NCBI GenBank assembly: GCA_017557625.1
Contig: JAFYYG010000021.1
Span: forward strand, 1-64,000
Direction of reading: 5' to 3'
DNA length: 64,000 nt
Source: Muribaculaceae bacterium
Lineage (GTDB): Bacteria > Bacteroidota > Bacteroidia > Bacteroidales > Muribaculaceae
Under the pieces are notes generated by a model. That model was not told the DNA's origin. It ran no database searches and saw nothing but the letters and a program-made list of their open reading frames with translations. Each line of letters opens with the position of its first letter. The stretch's first letter is position 1. Positions 36,421-44,839 of this stretch are shown here, piece after piece. A program made the translations under genes and the position numbers.

Positions 36421-37311
36421 ATGGAAAGATTAAGAAGAACAATGATGTTTGTTCCAGGAAACAACCCTGGAATGATGGCAGATGCATATATCTATGGTCC
36501 CGATTCTATAATGCTCGACCTTGAGGACAGCGTGACAATGGCAGAGAAAGACACTGCCCGTCTGCTTGTGTATAACGCACTTAAAACCATCGACTACGGC
36601 GACACCGAGATGGTGGTTCGCATCAACCCACTCAACACCCCTTACGGCAAGAAGGACATCGAGGCCGTGGTAAAGGCTGGTGTTGACGTAATCCGTATGC
36701 CTAAAACCGAGACTGCCGAGGAAGTTATTGAGGTAGAACGTGAAATCGAGAAAGTGGAGAAAGAAATTGGCTGTCTGGGACGCACTCAAATCATGGCAGC
36801 GATAGAGAGCGCGCTTGGTGTAGTTAACGCCTACGCCATCGCCACCGCCTCTAAGCGCATGATGGGCATCGCACTCGGAGCCGAGGACTACAGCGCAAAC
36901 CTCAAGACTCAGCGCACTCCCGAAGGCAGCGAGCTGCTTCTCGCTCGCGAGACCATCGTTGTCGCTGCACGCGCAGCTGGCATCGACGCCCTCGATACAG
37001 TATATTCCAACCTCAATGACATGGAGACCTTCCGCAACGAGGTTGAGGCAATCAAGAAACTTGGCTTCGACGGCAAGTCTATCATCAACCCACGTCAAAT
37101 TGAGGTTGTGAACGAAGTATTTGCTCCAAAGGAGAAAGACATCCAGAAGTCACTCACCATTCTCGCCGCCATCAAGGAAGCCGAGAAGAAGGGTTCGGGC
37201 GTTATCGCAGTTAATGGTAAAATGGTTGACCGTCCAGTAGTTTTAAGAGCACAACGTACAATCGACCTGGCTATCGCTTCAGGCATTTTAACAAAGGAGG
37301 ACATACAATGA
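36421..37311 (+). CDS. citE: Citrate lyase beta subunit (citryl-ACP lyase)
   Basis: A 296-residue TIM-barrel subunit that cleaves citryl-ACP to acetyl-ACP and oxaloacetate. RRTMMFVPGNNPGMM near the start, SIMLDLEDSVTMAEK near residue 28 and ALGAEDYSANL near 158 provide the Mg2+ and substrate residues. Its stop codon overlaps the citF start (ATGA). Confidence 0.95.
   Translation: MERLRRTMMFVPGNNPGMMADAYIYGPDSIMLDLEDSVTMAEKDTARLLVYNALKTIDYGDTEMVVRINPLNTPYGKKDIEAVVKAGVDVIRMPKTETAEEVIEVEREIEKVEKEIGCLGRTQIMAAIESALGVVNAYAIATASKRMMGIALGAEDYSANLKTQRTPEGSELLLARETIVVAARAAGIDALDTVYSNLNDMETFRNEVEAIKKLGFDGKSIINPRQIEVVNEVFAPKEKDIQKSLTILAAIKEAEKKGSGVIAVNGKMVDRPVVLRAQRTIDLAIASGILTKEDIQ
37293..37300 (+). promoter_or_regulatory. 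Strong Shine-Dalgarno sequence of citF
   Basis: AAAGGAGG inside the end of citE, seven bases before the citF ATG at 37308, next to an ATGA stop/start overlap. This points to translational coupling and balanced synthesis of the two subunits. Confidence 0.7.
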
Positions 37312-38843
37312 ACAGCATAAAAGACAGAGCAGATCTCATCGCAGCTGCAGCAAAGAAAATGGGTAAGGACGTCTTCAAAGACGATCCAGTGAAAATCATC
37401 ACTCCACGCCACGACCTGCAAAGAAAATCGGGCAAGGTAGTGACTCTTGAGGATGCCATCAAGAAGAGCGGACTCAAGGACGGCATGACAATCTCGTTCC
37501 ACCATCACTTCCGCGGTGGCGACAAGGTGATAAACATGGTGGTTGACAAACTCGCCGAGATGGGCTTTAAGAACCTGCATCTGGCATCGTCAAGCCTTAT
37601 CGACGTTCACAAGCCTCTTATTGAGCACATCAAGAACGGCGTGATCACCAAAATCTCGACTTCGGGACTCCGCGGCGACCTCGCCACAGCAGTATCTCTT
37701 GGCCTGATGGAAGAGCCTGTGGTGTTCCGTTCACACGGTTCTCGCGGCTATGCCATCGCCACTGGCGAGCTTCACATCGATGTTGCATTCCTGGGAGCTT
37801 CTTCTTGCGACCCATTGGGTAACGCTGCTGGTTTCTCAATGAGCGAGAACGCCAAGAGCATCTGCGGCTCACTGGGATATGCGCTCCCCGACGCTAAATA
37901 TGCCGAAAAGACCGTTATCCTGACCGATGACCTGGTGGACTATCCTAACCAGCTCAACGCCATCAGCGAGGCCGATGTGGACTTTGTGGTAGTTGTTGAC
38001 TCAGTTGGCGACTCGAGCAAGATTTCTTCGGGCGCTATCCGCGACACCAAGAACCCACGCGATATCCTCCTCGCCAAGAAAGCGGCTAAGGTGGTTATCA
38101 ACAGTGGATATTTTGAGAATGGATTCTCATTGCAGACTGGTTCGGGCGGTGCTTCGCTTGCAGTTACCAAATATTTGCGTCAGGCAATGATTGACAAGGG
38201 CATCAAGGCACGCTTCGCTCTGGGTGGCATCACAAGCCATATGGTGAAACTGCACCAAGAGGGTCTTATCGACCGCCTTATCGATGTACAGTCGTTTGAC
38301 AAGGTGGCTGCCGAGTCGCTGATGAACGACCCAATGCACAAGAGTGTGTCAGCCAACGAGTACGCGGCCCTTCTCGAGCCAGGTTCTGCTACTCACTTCC
38401 TGGATGTTGTAATCCTCTCGGCTCTCGAGGTTGACGTGAACTTCAACGTTAACGTGCTTGTGGGCAGTGACGGCATTATCCGTGGCGCTATCGGTGGTCA
38501 CCCTGACACCGCAGCCGACTCGGCACTCTCTGTTATCGTGTGCCCATTGCTCCGAGGCCGCATTCCTTGCGTTGTAGACGAGGTTACCACTCTCATCACC
38601 CCAGGTTCTACTGTTGATGTGGTTGTTACTGAGTTTGGCATCGCCGTGAACCCACGCCGTCCCGAGCTCAAAGAGCGTCTTCAGGCAGCCGGTATCGAAC
38701 TCGTTGATATCACTTACCTGCGCGACAAGGCAAAGAGCATCATTGGCGAAGCCGCACCACTGCCCTTCGGCGAAAAGGTTGTGGGCATCGTAATGAACCG
38801 CGACGGCTCGGTAATGGATGTTATCAAGAACATTACTGAATAA
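37308..38843 (+). CDS. citF: Citrate lyase alpha subunit (acetyl-ACP:citrate CoA-transferase)
   Basis: A 511-residue subunit that swaps acetate for citrate on the carrier. The length and the segments SFHHHFRGGDKVINMV near residue 62, FRSHGSRGYAIATGE near 138 and GGHPDTAADS near 397 match CitF. Start and stop are linked to citE by a 4-bp overlap. It is complete. Confidence 0.95.
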   Translation: MNSIKDRADLIAAAAKKMGKDVFKDDPVKIITPRHDLQRKSGKVVTLEDAIKKSGLKDGMTISFHHHFRGGDKVINMVVDKLAEMGFKNLHLASSSLIDVHKPLIEHIKNGVITKISTSGLRGDLATAVSLGLMEEPVVFRSHGSRGYAIATGELHIDVAFLGASSCDPLGNAAGFSMSENAKSICGSLGYALPDAKYAEKTVILTDDLVDYPNQLNAISEADVDFVVVVDSVGDSSKISSGAIRDTKNPRDILLAKKAAKVVINSGYFENGFSLQTGSGGASLAVTKYLRQAMIDKGIKARFALGGITSHMVKLHQEGLIDRLIDVQSFDKVAAESLMNDPMHKSVSANEYAALLEPGSATHFLDVVILSALEVDVNFNVNVLVGSDGIIRGAIGGHPDTAADSALSVIVCPLLRGRIPCVVDEVTTLITPGSTVDVVVTEFGIAVNPRRPELKERLQAAGIELVDITYLRDKAKSIIGEAAPLPFGEKVVGIVMNRDGSVMDVIKNITE

Positions 38844-38862
38844 AAATACTGAAGCCTAAACA

Positions 38863-39372
38863 ATGGAGATTACGCTTGACAAGTTGCTGGCAAGCCGTGA
38901 CCGCAGAGTTGAAATGCAACAAAAGTTGAGGGAGAATTACCCCAACAGAACTCTTGTATGCCTCACGGTAATAATGCCAGGAAACATCAAGCGTAATCTT
39001 TCCTCTTTAATTGTCTCACAAGCAGCGATTAATGCCTTGCTCAACCGTTTTGAGGGCACAATAGTTGATGTCATCACACGCGACCTAGAGACTGGTTATG
39101 AGGCTTATCTTCTGACCTGCCTCTCGCAAGGTGATGCAAAAATAATCGCTTGTGACATTGAAGACAATCACCCACTTGGAAGACTTTTCGACATCGACAT
39201 TCTCGACAATGACGGAGTGCCTGTGAAGCGTGAGACTGTGGGTTCTAGCCCTCGCCGTTGCCTGATGTGCGACAATGAGGCTCGCTACTGCATGCGTAAT
39301 CGTACACACACTCCGCAAGAACTGAACGCACAAATCCAAAAGATGATTGACTCCTATGTTCAACAATTATGA
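38863..39372 (+). CDS. citX: Apo-citrate lyase phosphoribosyl-dephospho-CoA transferase
   Basis: A 169-residue enzyme that attaches the prosthetic group to CitD. SRDRRVEMQQKL near residue 11, VCLTVIMPGNIKR near 33, and the C-terminal GSSPRRCLMCDNEARYC block near 125 are typical of CitX. Its end overlaps the next gene by 26 bp, or 17 bp if the second ATG is used. Confidence 0.92.
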   Translation: MEITLDKLLASRDRRVEMQQKLRENYPNRTLVCLTVIMPGNIKRNLSSLIVSQAAINALLNRFEGTIVDVITRDLETGYEAYLLTCLSQGDAKIIACDIEDNHPLGRLFDIDILDNDGVPVKRETVGSSPRRCLMCDNEARYCMRNRTHTPQELNAQIQKMIDSYVQQL

Positions 39373-41083
39373 CATAGTTGAAATGCCATTGTCTTTGAAA
39401 CGCAATCGCGCTATGGTTGAGGATTTCCTCGCCAAGAGCGATTTGCGCCTCGACGACATTGACTACTATGCCGCCGTGGTTGACCGCGACAGCTACCAGA
39501 TGCTCGCTGGCGGCGGATTCAAGGATGATATCATCAAGTGCATCGCCGTTGACGATTCGCTGCGAGGCACTGGCATGAGCCAGCAGCTCATCTCGCACCT
39601 GATGTCGCAGATGTCTAGTTTGGGATATAACAACGTTAAGGTTTTCACCAAACCTGGCAATGCTGATATCTTTGAGAGTCTCGGGTTTAAGACTTTGGGC
39701 GAGAGCAGCAAGGCAATTCTTCTAGAGAATGGACTTGATGGACTCTCTACCTATATCAATTACCTGCGCTCCCTCAAACGCGAAGGCAAGAACGGCATGA
39801 TTGTGATGAACGCCAACCCGTTTACGCTCGGGCATCAATACTTGATTGAGCAAGCTACAAAGCAGGTTGACAACCTTTATGTAATTGTTGTTGGCGAGGA
39901 CAAGTCGCAATTCACGAGCGAGGAGCGACTGGCAATGGTTGAAGCAAGATGCGCACATCTCAAGAATGTGACAGTGTGCCGTGGTAGCAGCTATATTATT
40001 TCGGCAGCTACCTTTCCTTCTTATTTCATCAAGCAGGCCAGCGATGCCGCCAACGCGCAAATTGAGCTCGACCTCGAAATTACTGCCCGACACATCGCTC
40101 CTGCATTAGGAGCAACAGTGCGTTTTGTGGGTAGTGAGCCAGTTGATGAGCTCACCCGCAACTACAACGCGGCGATGAAGAGCATTTTGCCACAACGAGG
40201 CATAGAGTTGGTGGAGTTGCCACGACTTGAGAAAGATGGCATGGTTATCAGCGCTTCTACAGTAAGACAGATGCTTGCCAATGGCGATTTCGGCAAGGCA
40301 AAAGACATGGTTCCAAGCTCAACACTCCCCTATCTCGTGTCGTGGCTTGCAGTGAATGCCCTAAAGCAGGAACTCGACCTCACTCCAAAGCCGGGACTGG
40401 TTGACACTCACGACAACGGAGCTCACAGCGATATGGACTATGACACCATGTTTCGTAGTATCAACTCGTTAAGGCCATATTTCACAAAACTTGCCACAAT
40501 GAGCTACAGCACGCCCCTTCCTGAAGCTTCAACACTGCAGCGATTGGGCATCGACGCCGAGAATGATATGTTCAAAGCTACTGGTGGTGTGAACACTCAT
40601 CGAGGAGCATTGTTCTCAATGGGACTCGCAGTAGTTGCCGCTTGTCAAATGCTTGCAAATGATAAAAACTGGAGCGAGACTATAGCCGCTATAGCCAAGC
40701 AAATGCCTGGAGGAAACGATACCCATGGCGCAAGCGTCAAGCAGGAACACAAAGTTGCTGGAGCACTCGAATTCGCACAAAATGGCTATAAAGAACTAAC
40801 TGACATGTGGTTAAAGTACTATATAGACAATAAAAACGATGAGTACATTAAGCACAAAACCCTATTATTAATAATCAGTGAGCTCGACGATACTAACGTC
40901 ATTCACCGCGCTGGCTATGAAATGGCGCAGCAAGTGAAGCAAGAGGCCGCTCATCTGCTCGAGAATTTCTCAATTGAAGGTCTGGAGCAAATGAACCGTC
41001 GTTTCATAGATGCCAACATATCCCCCGGCGGTGCGGCCGACATGTTGTCACTCACTATATTCCTCTCTGCACTAACGAAATAA
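39347..41083 (+). CDS. citC-citG: Fusion of citrate lyase ligase (CitC) and triphosphoribosyl-dephospho-CoA synthase (CitG)
   Basis: A 578-residue two-enzyme chain. Residues ~1-325 are CitC, which acetylates and so activates the carrier: a GNAT-like N-terminal domain, then the nucleotidyltransferase motif NANPFTLGHQYLIEQA near 155 and ISASTVRQML near 304. Residues ~330-578 are CitG, which makes the prosthetic-group precursor: LTPKPGLVDTHDNGAHSD near 345, GGVNTHRGALFS near 418 and NISPGGAADMLSL near 558. There is no stop or frameshift between the halves, so the fusion is real. The start is either 39347 or the ATG at 39356, both inside citX. Confidence 0.9.
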   Translation: MTPMFNNYDIVEMPLSLKRNRAMVEDFLAKSDLRLDDIDYYAAVVDRDSYQMLAGGGFKDDIIKCIAVDDSLRGTGMSQQLISHLMSQMSSLGYNNVKVFTKPGNADIFESLGFKTLGESSKAILLENGLDGLSTYINYLRSLKREGKNGMIVMNANPFTLGHQYLIEQATKQVDNLYVIVVGEDKSQFTSEERLAMVEARCAHLKNVTVCRGSSYIISAATFPSYFIKQASDAANAQIELDLEITARHIAPALGATVRFVGSEPVDELTRNYNAAMKSILPQRGIELVELPRLEKDGMVISASTVRQMLANGDFGKAKDMVPSSTLPYLVSWLAVNALKQELDLTPKPGLVDTHDNGAHSDMDYDTMFRSINSLRPYFTKLATMSYSTPLPEASTLQRLGIDAENDMFKATGGVNTHRGALFSMGLAVVAACQMLANDKNWSETIAAIAKQMPGGNDTHGASVKQEHKVAGALEFAQNGYKELTDMWLKYYIDNKNDEYIKHKTLLLIISELDDTNVIHRAGYEMAQQVKQEAAHLLENFSIEGLEQMNRRFIDANISPGGAADMLSLTIFLSALTK

Positions 41084-41138
41084 GACAATTCACAATTAAT
41101 TTTAATAGTTATAACTAATTTAATTTTCTAAATTCACT

Positions 41139-43379
41139 ATGGTAGAATTAATCAAACATGGAGTTTACTTGATTGACGGTGCCGAAATCCGCACCGACGC
41201 AACTGGCATGCCTACTCCTGACGAGGCACGCGAAAACACTATCACCTACGGCATTCTGCGCTCGCACGACGTGGATGGCAGCAAGGGCAAGAAGATGAGA
41301 ATACGCTTCGACGCCATGATGTCGCACGACATCACCTACGTGGGCATTATTCAAACTGCCCGCGCCAGCGGTCTCGACAAGTTCCCATTGCCTTATGCAA
41401 TGACCAACTGTCACAACTCGCTGTGTGCTGTGGGAGGTACAATCAACGAAGACGACCATGTGTTTGGTCTTTCGGCCGCCAAGAAATATGGTGGCATCTA
41501 CGTTCCAGCTAACCAGGCCGTTATTCACCAGTATGCCCGTGAGGCAATGGTTAAATGCGGCAACATGATTCTGGGTAGCGACAGCCACACCCGCTATGGT
41601 TCGCTCGGCAATATGGGCGTTGGCGAAGGTGGCGGCGAGCTCGTTAAGCAGCTCCTCAAGAACACTTGGGACATCAACGCTCCCGAGGTAGTGCTCGTAT
41701 GGCTCGAAGGCAAGCCCCGCAAGGGTGTTGGTCCTCACGATGTTGCCATATCTCTGGTAAAAGCCACATTTGAGAGCGGTTTCGTAAAGAACAAAGTTCT
41801 CGAGTTTGCTGGTCCTGGCGTTAAGGAGTTGCCTATCGACTTCCGTAACGGTATCGACATCATGACCACCGAGACCACTTGCTTGAGCTCTATCTGGGTT
41901 ACCGATGATGAGGTTAAGCACCACTACGAGATTCACAAACGCCCACAAGACTACCGTGAACTCAAACCAGGCAACGTGGCTTATTATGATGCAATGATTA
42001 AGATTGACCTGAGCACTCAAGAGTCAATGATTGCACTGCCATTCCACCCATCTAACGCTTACACCATCCATGAGCTCCAGGAGAATCCTGTTGAGATTCT
42101 GAAGGCTGTTGAGGAAGATGCAAAGAAGCGTTTTGGCGACAAGATTCAAGTTGACCTCGTTGACAAGGTAATCGACGGCAAAGTTCACGCTGACCAGGGT
42201 ATTATCGCTGGCTGCTCAGGCGGTACTTACGACAACCTCAGCGCCGCTGCTTCAATCATGAAGGGCGCAAGCATTGGCAACGACTACTTCACCATGAGTG
42301 CTTATCCACAGTCAGTTCCTGTTTACTTGGCAACTACTCGCAACCGCATCGCCGAGGAACTGCTTGAGGCTGGCGTGGTTATCAAGCCTGCATTCTGCGG
42401 TCCTTGCTTCGGTGCTGGTGATGTGCCCAGCAACAATGGTCTGAGTATTCGCCACACCACCCGTAACTTCCCCAACCGTGAGGGTTCTAAGCCCGGTCAG
42501 GGACAAATTTCGCTCGTAGCTCTGATGGACGCTCGTTCTATCGCCGCTACAGCTGCCAACGGTGGCGTAATCACCGCTGCAACCGATGTTGACTACACCG
42601 ACGATCACAAGCCATACGACTTCGATGCACGCGTTTATCAGCGCCGCGTATTCAACGGCTATGAGCAAGCTAACCTCAACGAGGAACTGAAGTATGGTCC
42701 AAACATCAAGGACTGGCCCAAGATGTATCCAATGCAGGATAACATGCTCCTTGAGCTTGCTGCCGTTATCCACGATCCCGTTACCACTACCGATGAGCTG
42801 ATTCCTTCGGGTGAGACTTCGAGCTACCGCTCTAATCCATTGAAGCTCTCTGAGTTCGCTCTCTCTCGCCGCGTTCCTGAGTACGTAGGCTTGAGCAAGC
42901 GCATCCAGGCACAAGACCTCGAGCGTCGTGCTGGCAATGTTCCCGAGAATGTTGCCGCAGCTCTCGCTAAGGTAGGTGCAAAGGCTGAGGACACTTCGTT
43001 TGGTTCTTGCGTATTCGCTAACCGTCCTGGCGATGGTAGCGCACGCGAGCAGGCAGCTTCTTGCCAGAAGGTGCTTGGCGGTGATGCCAACATCTGCTAC
43101 GAGTATGCAACCAAGCGTTATCGCAGCAACTGCATCAACTGGGGTATCGTTCCATTCACTATCGCTCCCGAGACCGAGTTCAACTACAACCCAGGCGACT
43201 TCGTATTCGTTCCTGGCATCCGCGAGGCCATCGTTAGCGGTAAGGAGGAAATCGACGCTAAGGTTATCGCTGCCGACGGCGTTAAGGACATCCACCTGTT
43301 CTTCCAGAACCTCACTCCCGACGAGCGTGAGATTCTCGCCCAGGGCTGCTTGATGAACTACTACAAAAGCAAAAAATAA
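41139..43379 (+). CDS. Aconitase-superfamily hydratase, probable aconitase
   Basis: A 746-residue enzyme of the aconitase fold. The three iron-sulfur cysteines are visible: one in AGCSGGTYDN near residue 352 and two in FCGPCFGAGD near 422. The swivel-domain active-site serine lies in GDGSAREQAA near 635. The overall sequence is closer to the YbhJ-like hydratases than to the mitochondrial-type or AcnA/AcnB aconitases that I know. Its place between citrate lyase and isocitrate dehydrogenase makes citrate-isocitrate conversion the most likely reaction, but that is inference. It starts 55 bp after citCG. Confidence 0.8.
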   Translation: MVELIKHGVYLIDGAEIRTDATGMPTPDEARENTITYGILRSHDVDGSKGKKMRIRFDAMMSHDITYVGIIQTARASGLDKFPLPYAMTNCHNSLCAVGGTINEDDHVFGLSAAKKYGGIYVPANQAVIHQYAREAMVKCGNMILGSDSHTRYGSLGNMGVGEGGGELVKQLLKNTWDINAPEVVLVWLEGKPRKGVGPHDVAISLVKATFESGFVKNKVLEFAGPGVKELPIDFRNGIDIMTTETTCLSSIWVTDDEVKHHYEIHKRPQDYRELKPGNVAYYDAMIKIDLSTQESMIALPFHPSNAYTIHELQENPVEILKAVEEDAKKRFGDKIQVDLVDKVIDGKVHADQGIIAGCSGGTYDNLSAAASIMKGASIGNDYFTMSAYPQSVPVYLATTRNRIAEELLEAGVVIKPAFCGPCFGAGDVPSNNGLSIRHTTRNFPNREGSKPGQGQISLVALMDARSIAATAANGGVITAATDVDYTDDHKPYDFDARVYQRRVFNGYEQANLNEELKYGPNIKDWPKMYPMQDNMLLELAAVIHDPVTTTDELIPSGETSSYRSNPLKLSEFALSRRVPEYVGLSKRIQAQDLERRAGNVPENVAAALAKVGAKAEDTSFGSCVFANRPGDGSAREQAASCQKVLGGDANICYEYATKRYRSNCINWGIVPFTIAPETEFNYNPGDFVFVPGIREAIVSGKEEIDAKVIAADGVKDIHLFFQNLTPDEREILAQGCLMNYYKSKK

Positions 43380-43400
43380 TCATTAACAATTCAATTTTAT

Positions 43401-43531
43401 AAGACAATTAAGGACAAGAGAATTTTGCGTTAGATACTATTTATTACTGACTATTGATTGCGTTACCATTGACTACGGTAACAATTGTCCTTAATAAAGA
43501 AGAAAAATGCTACTTTGTCCTTAATTGTCTT
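43401..43531. repeat. 131-bp MITE-like palindromic element between the hydratase gene and icd
   Basis: The ends are perfect 17-bp inverted repeats: 43401-43417 (AAGACAATTAAGGACAA) and 43515-43531. Inside lie a further copy of part of the right end (TTGTCCTTAA at 43485-43494) and a small hairpin GTTACC/GGTAAC (43462-43467 and 43477-43482). No transposase is encoded. It fills most of the gap between two genes that look like one operon. Confidence 0.7.
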
Positions 43532-43550
43532 CCCCAAAAACAACAATTCT

Positions 43551-44765
43551 ATGGCAGAAAAGATTAAAATGACCACTCCTATCGTGGAGATGGACGGCGA
43601 CGAGATGACACGCATCCTGTGGAAGATGATCAAAGACGAACTCATCCTCCCATTCGTGGACCTCAAAACTGAGTATTATGACCTCGGTCTCGTGAAACGC
43701 GACGAGACTCGCGACCAAATCACCATTGAGGCCGCTGAGAAGACCAAAGAGCTTGGTGTAGCTGTCAAGTGCGCTACTATCACTCCAAACCTCAAACGTA
43801 TGGACGAGTACAAGCTCCACGAGATGTGGAAGAGCCCTAATGGCACCATCCGTTCTATCCTCGATGGTACTGTGTTCCGTGCTCCTATCACCATCCCAAG
43901 CATCAAGCCCGTTGTTAAGAACTGGGAGAAGCCTATCACTATCGCTCGTCATGCATACGGTGACGTTTACAAGAGTGTAGAACTTCGCGCCGATGAGCCA
44001 GGTGTTGCCAAGCTTGTCTTCGACGGCGAGAGCGGCAAGCACGAGGAAGTAGTTATCCACGAGTTCAAGGGCCCTGGCGTTCTTCAGGGCATGCACAACA
44101 TGGACAAGTCAATCCGCTCGTTTGCTCACAGCTGCTTCAAGTATGCTATTGACACCAAGCAAGACCTGTGGTTCTCGACAAAGGACACCATCTCTAAGAA
44201 ATATGACGCTCAGTTCCGCATCATCTTCGAGGAGGTTTACGAGCAGAACTATAAGGCCGACTTTGAGAGACTTGGTCTGGAGTATTTCTACACCCTTATC
44301 GACGACGCTGTTGCTCGCGTAATCCGCAGCAAGGGTGGCTACATCTGGGCTTGCAAGAACTACGACGGTGACGTGATGAGCGACATGGTTTCTACAGCAT
44401 TCGGCTCACTTGCCATGATGACCAGCGTATTGGTTAGCCCCGACGGCAACTACGAGTATGAGGCAGCTCACGGCACCGTGACTCGCCACTACTACAAGTA
44501 CCTTGAGGGAGAGCAGACCTCTACCAACCCAATGGCTACCATCTTTGCATGGAGCGGTGCTCTGCGCAAACGTGGTGAGAAGGACGGTCTCAACGACCTT
44601 ATCAACTTTGGCGACCAGCTCGAAGGCGCTTGCTTCGATACCCTCAATGCAGGTATCGTTACCAAGGACCTCGTTAACCTCATGGAAGGCATCGAGCCCA
44701 AGCAGGTTAACAGCCTCGACTTCATCAAAGCCATCCGCGCCAACCTCGAGAAACGCCTCGCATAA
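43551..44765 (+). CDS. icd: NADP-type isocitrate dehydrogenase (eukaryote-like homodimeric form)
   Basis: A 404-residue enzyme converting isocitrate to 2-oxoglutarate and CO2, reversibly. PIVEMDGDEMTRILWKMIKD near the start, SPNGTIRSILDGTVFRAPI near residue 95, and ANYD-like block CKNYDGDVMSDMV near 270 match the type II family that includes human IDH1. I chose the ATG at 43551; a longer frame from 43485 (TTG) would read through the inverted repeat. Coenzyme choice is taken from the family. A terminator follows. Confidence 0.94.
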   Translation: MAEKIKMTTPIVEMDGDEMTRILWKMIKDELILPFVDLKTEYYDLGLVKRDETRDQITIEAAEKTKELGVAVKCATITPNLKRMDEYKLHEMWKSPNGTIRSILDGTVFRAPITIPSIKPVVKNWEKPITIARHAYGDVYKSVELRADEPGVAKLVFDGESGKHEEVVIHEFKGPGVLQGMHNMDKSIRSFAHSCFKYAIDTKQDLWFSTKDTISKKYDAQFRIIFEEVYEQNYKADFERLGLEYFYTLIDDAVARVIRSKGGYIWACKNYDGDVMSDMVSTAFGSLAMMTSVLVSPDGNYEYEAAHGTVTRHYYKYLEGEQTSTNPMATIFAWSGALRKRGEKDGLNDLINFGDQLEGACFDTLNAGIVTKDLVNLMEGIEPKQVNSLDFIKAIRANLEKRLA

Positions 44766-44787
44766 GAGACAACTACTCATAAACATA

Positions 44788-44826
44788 AAAACACCGGCAG
44801 CTACTTGTCGGTGTTTTGTATGTTTT
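44788..44826. terminator. Terminator of icd, probably bidirectional
   Basis: A 9-bp stem AAAACACCG/CGGTGTTTT (44788-44796 with 44809-44817) and T-rich flanks on both strands. It separates icd from the convergent gene ending at 44840. Confidence 0.88.
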
Positions 44827-44839
44827 TAGATGAACTACA

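Noticed and set aside
43485..43550. 22-residue extension of isocitrate dehydrogenase from a TTG codon
   Set aside because: It lies within the inverted-repeat element and is not part of the family sequence; the ATG at 43551 fits.
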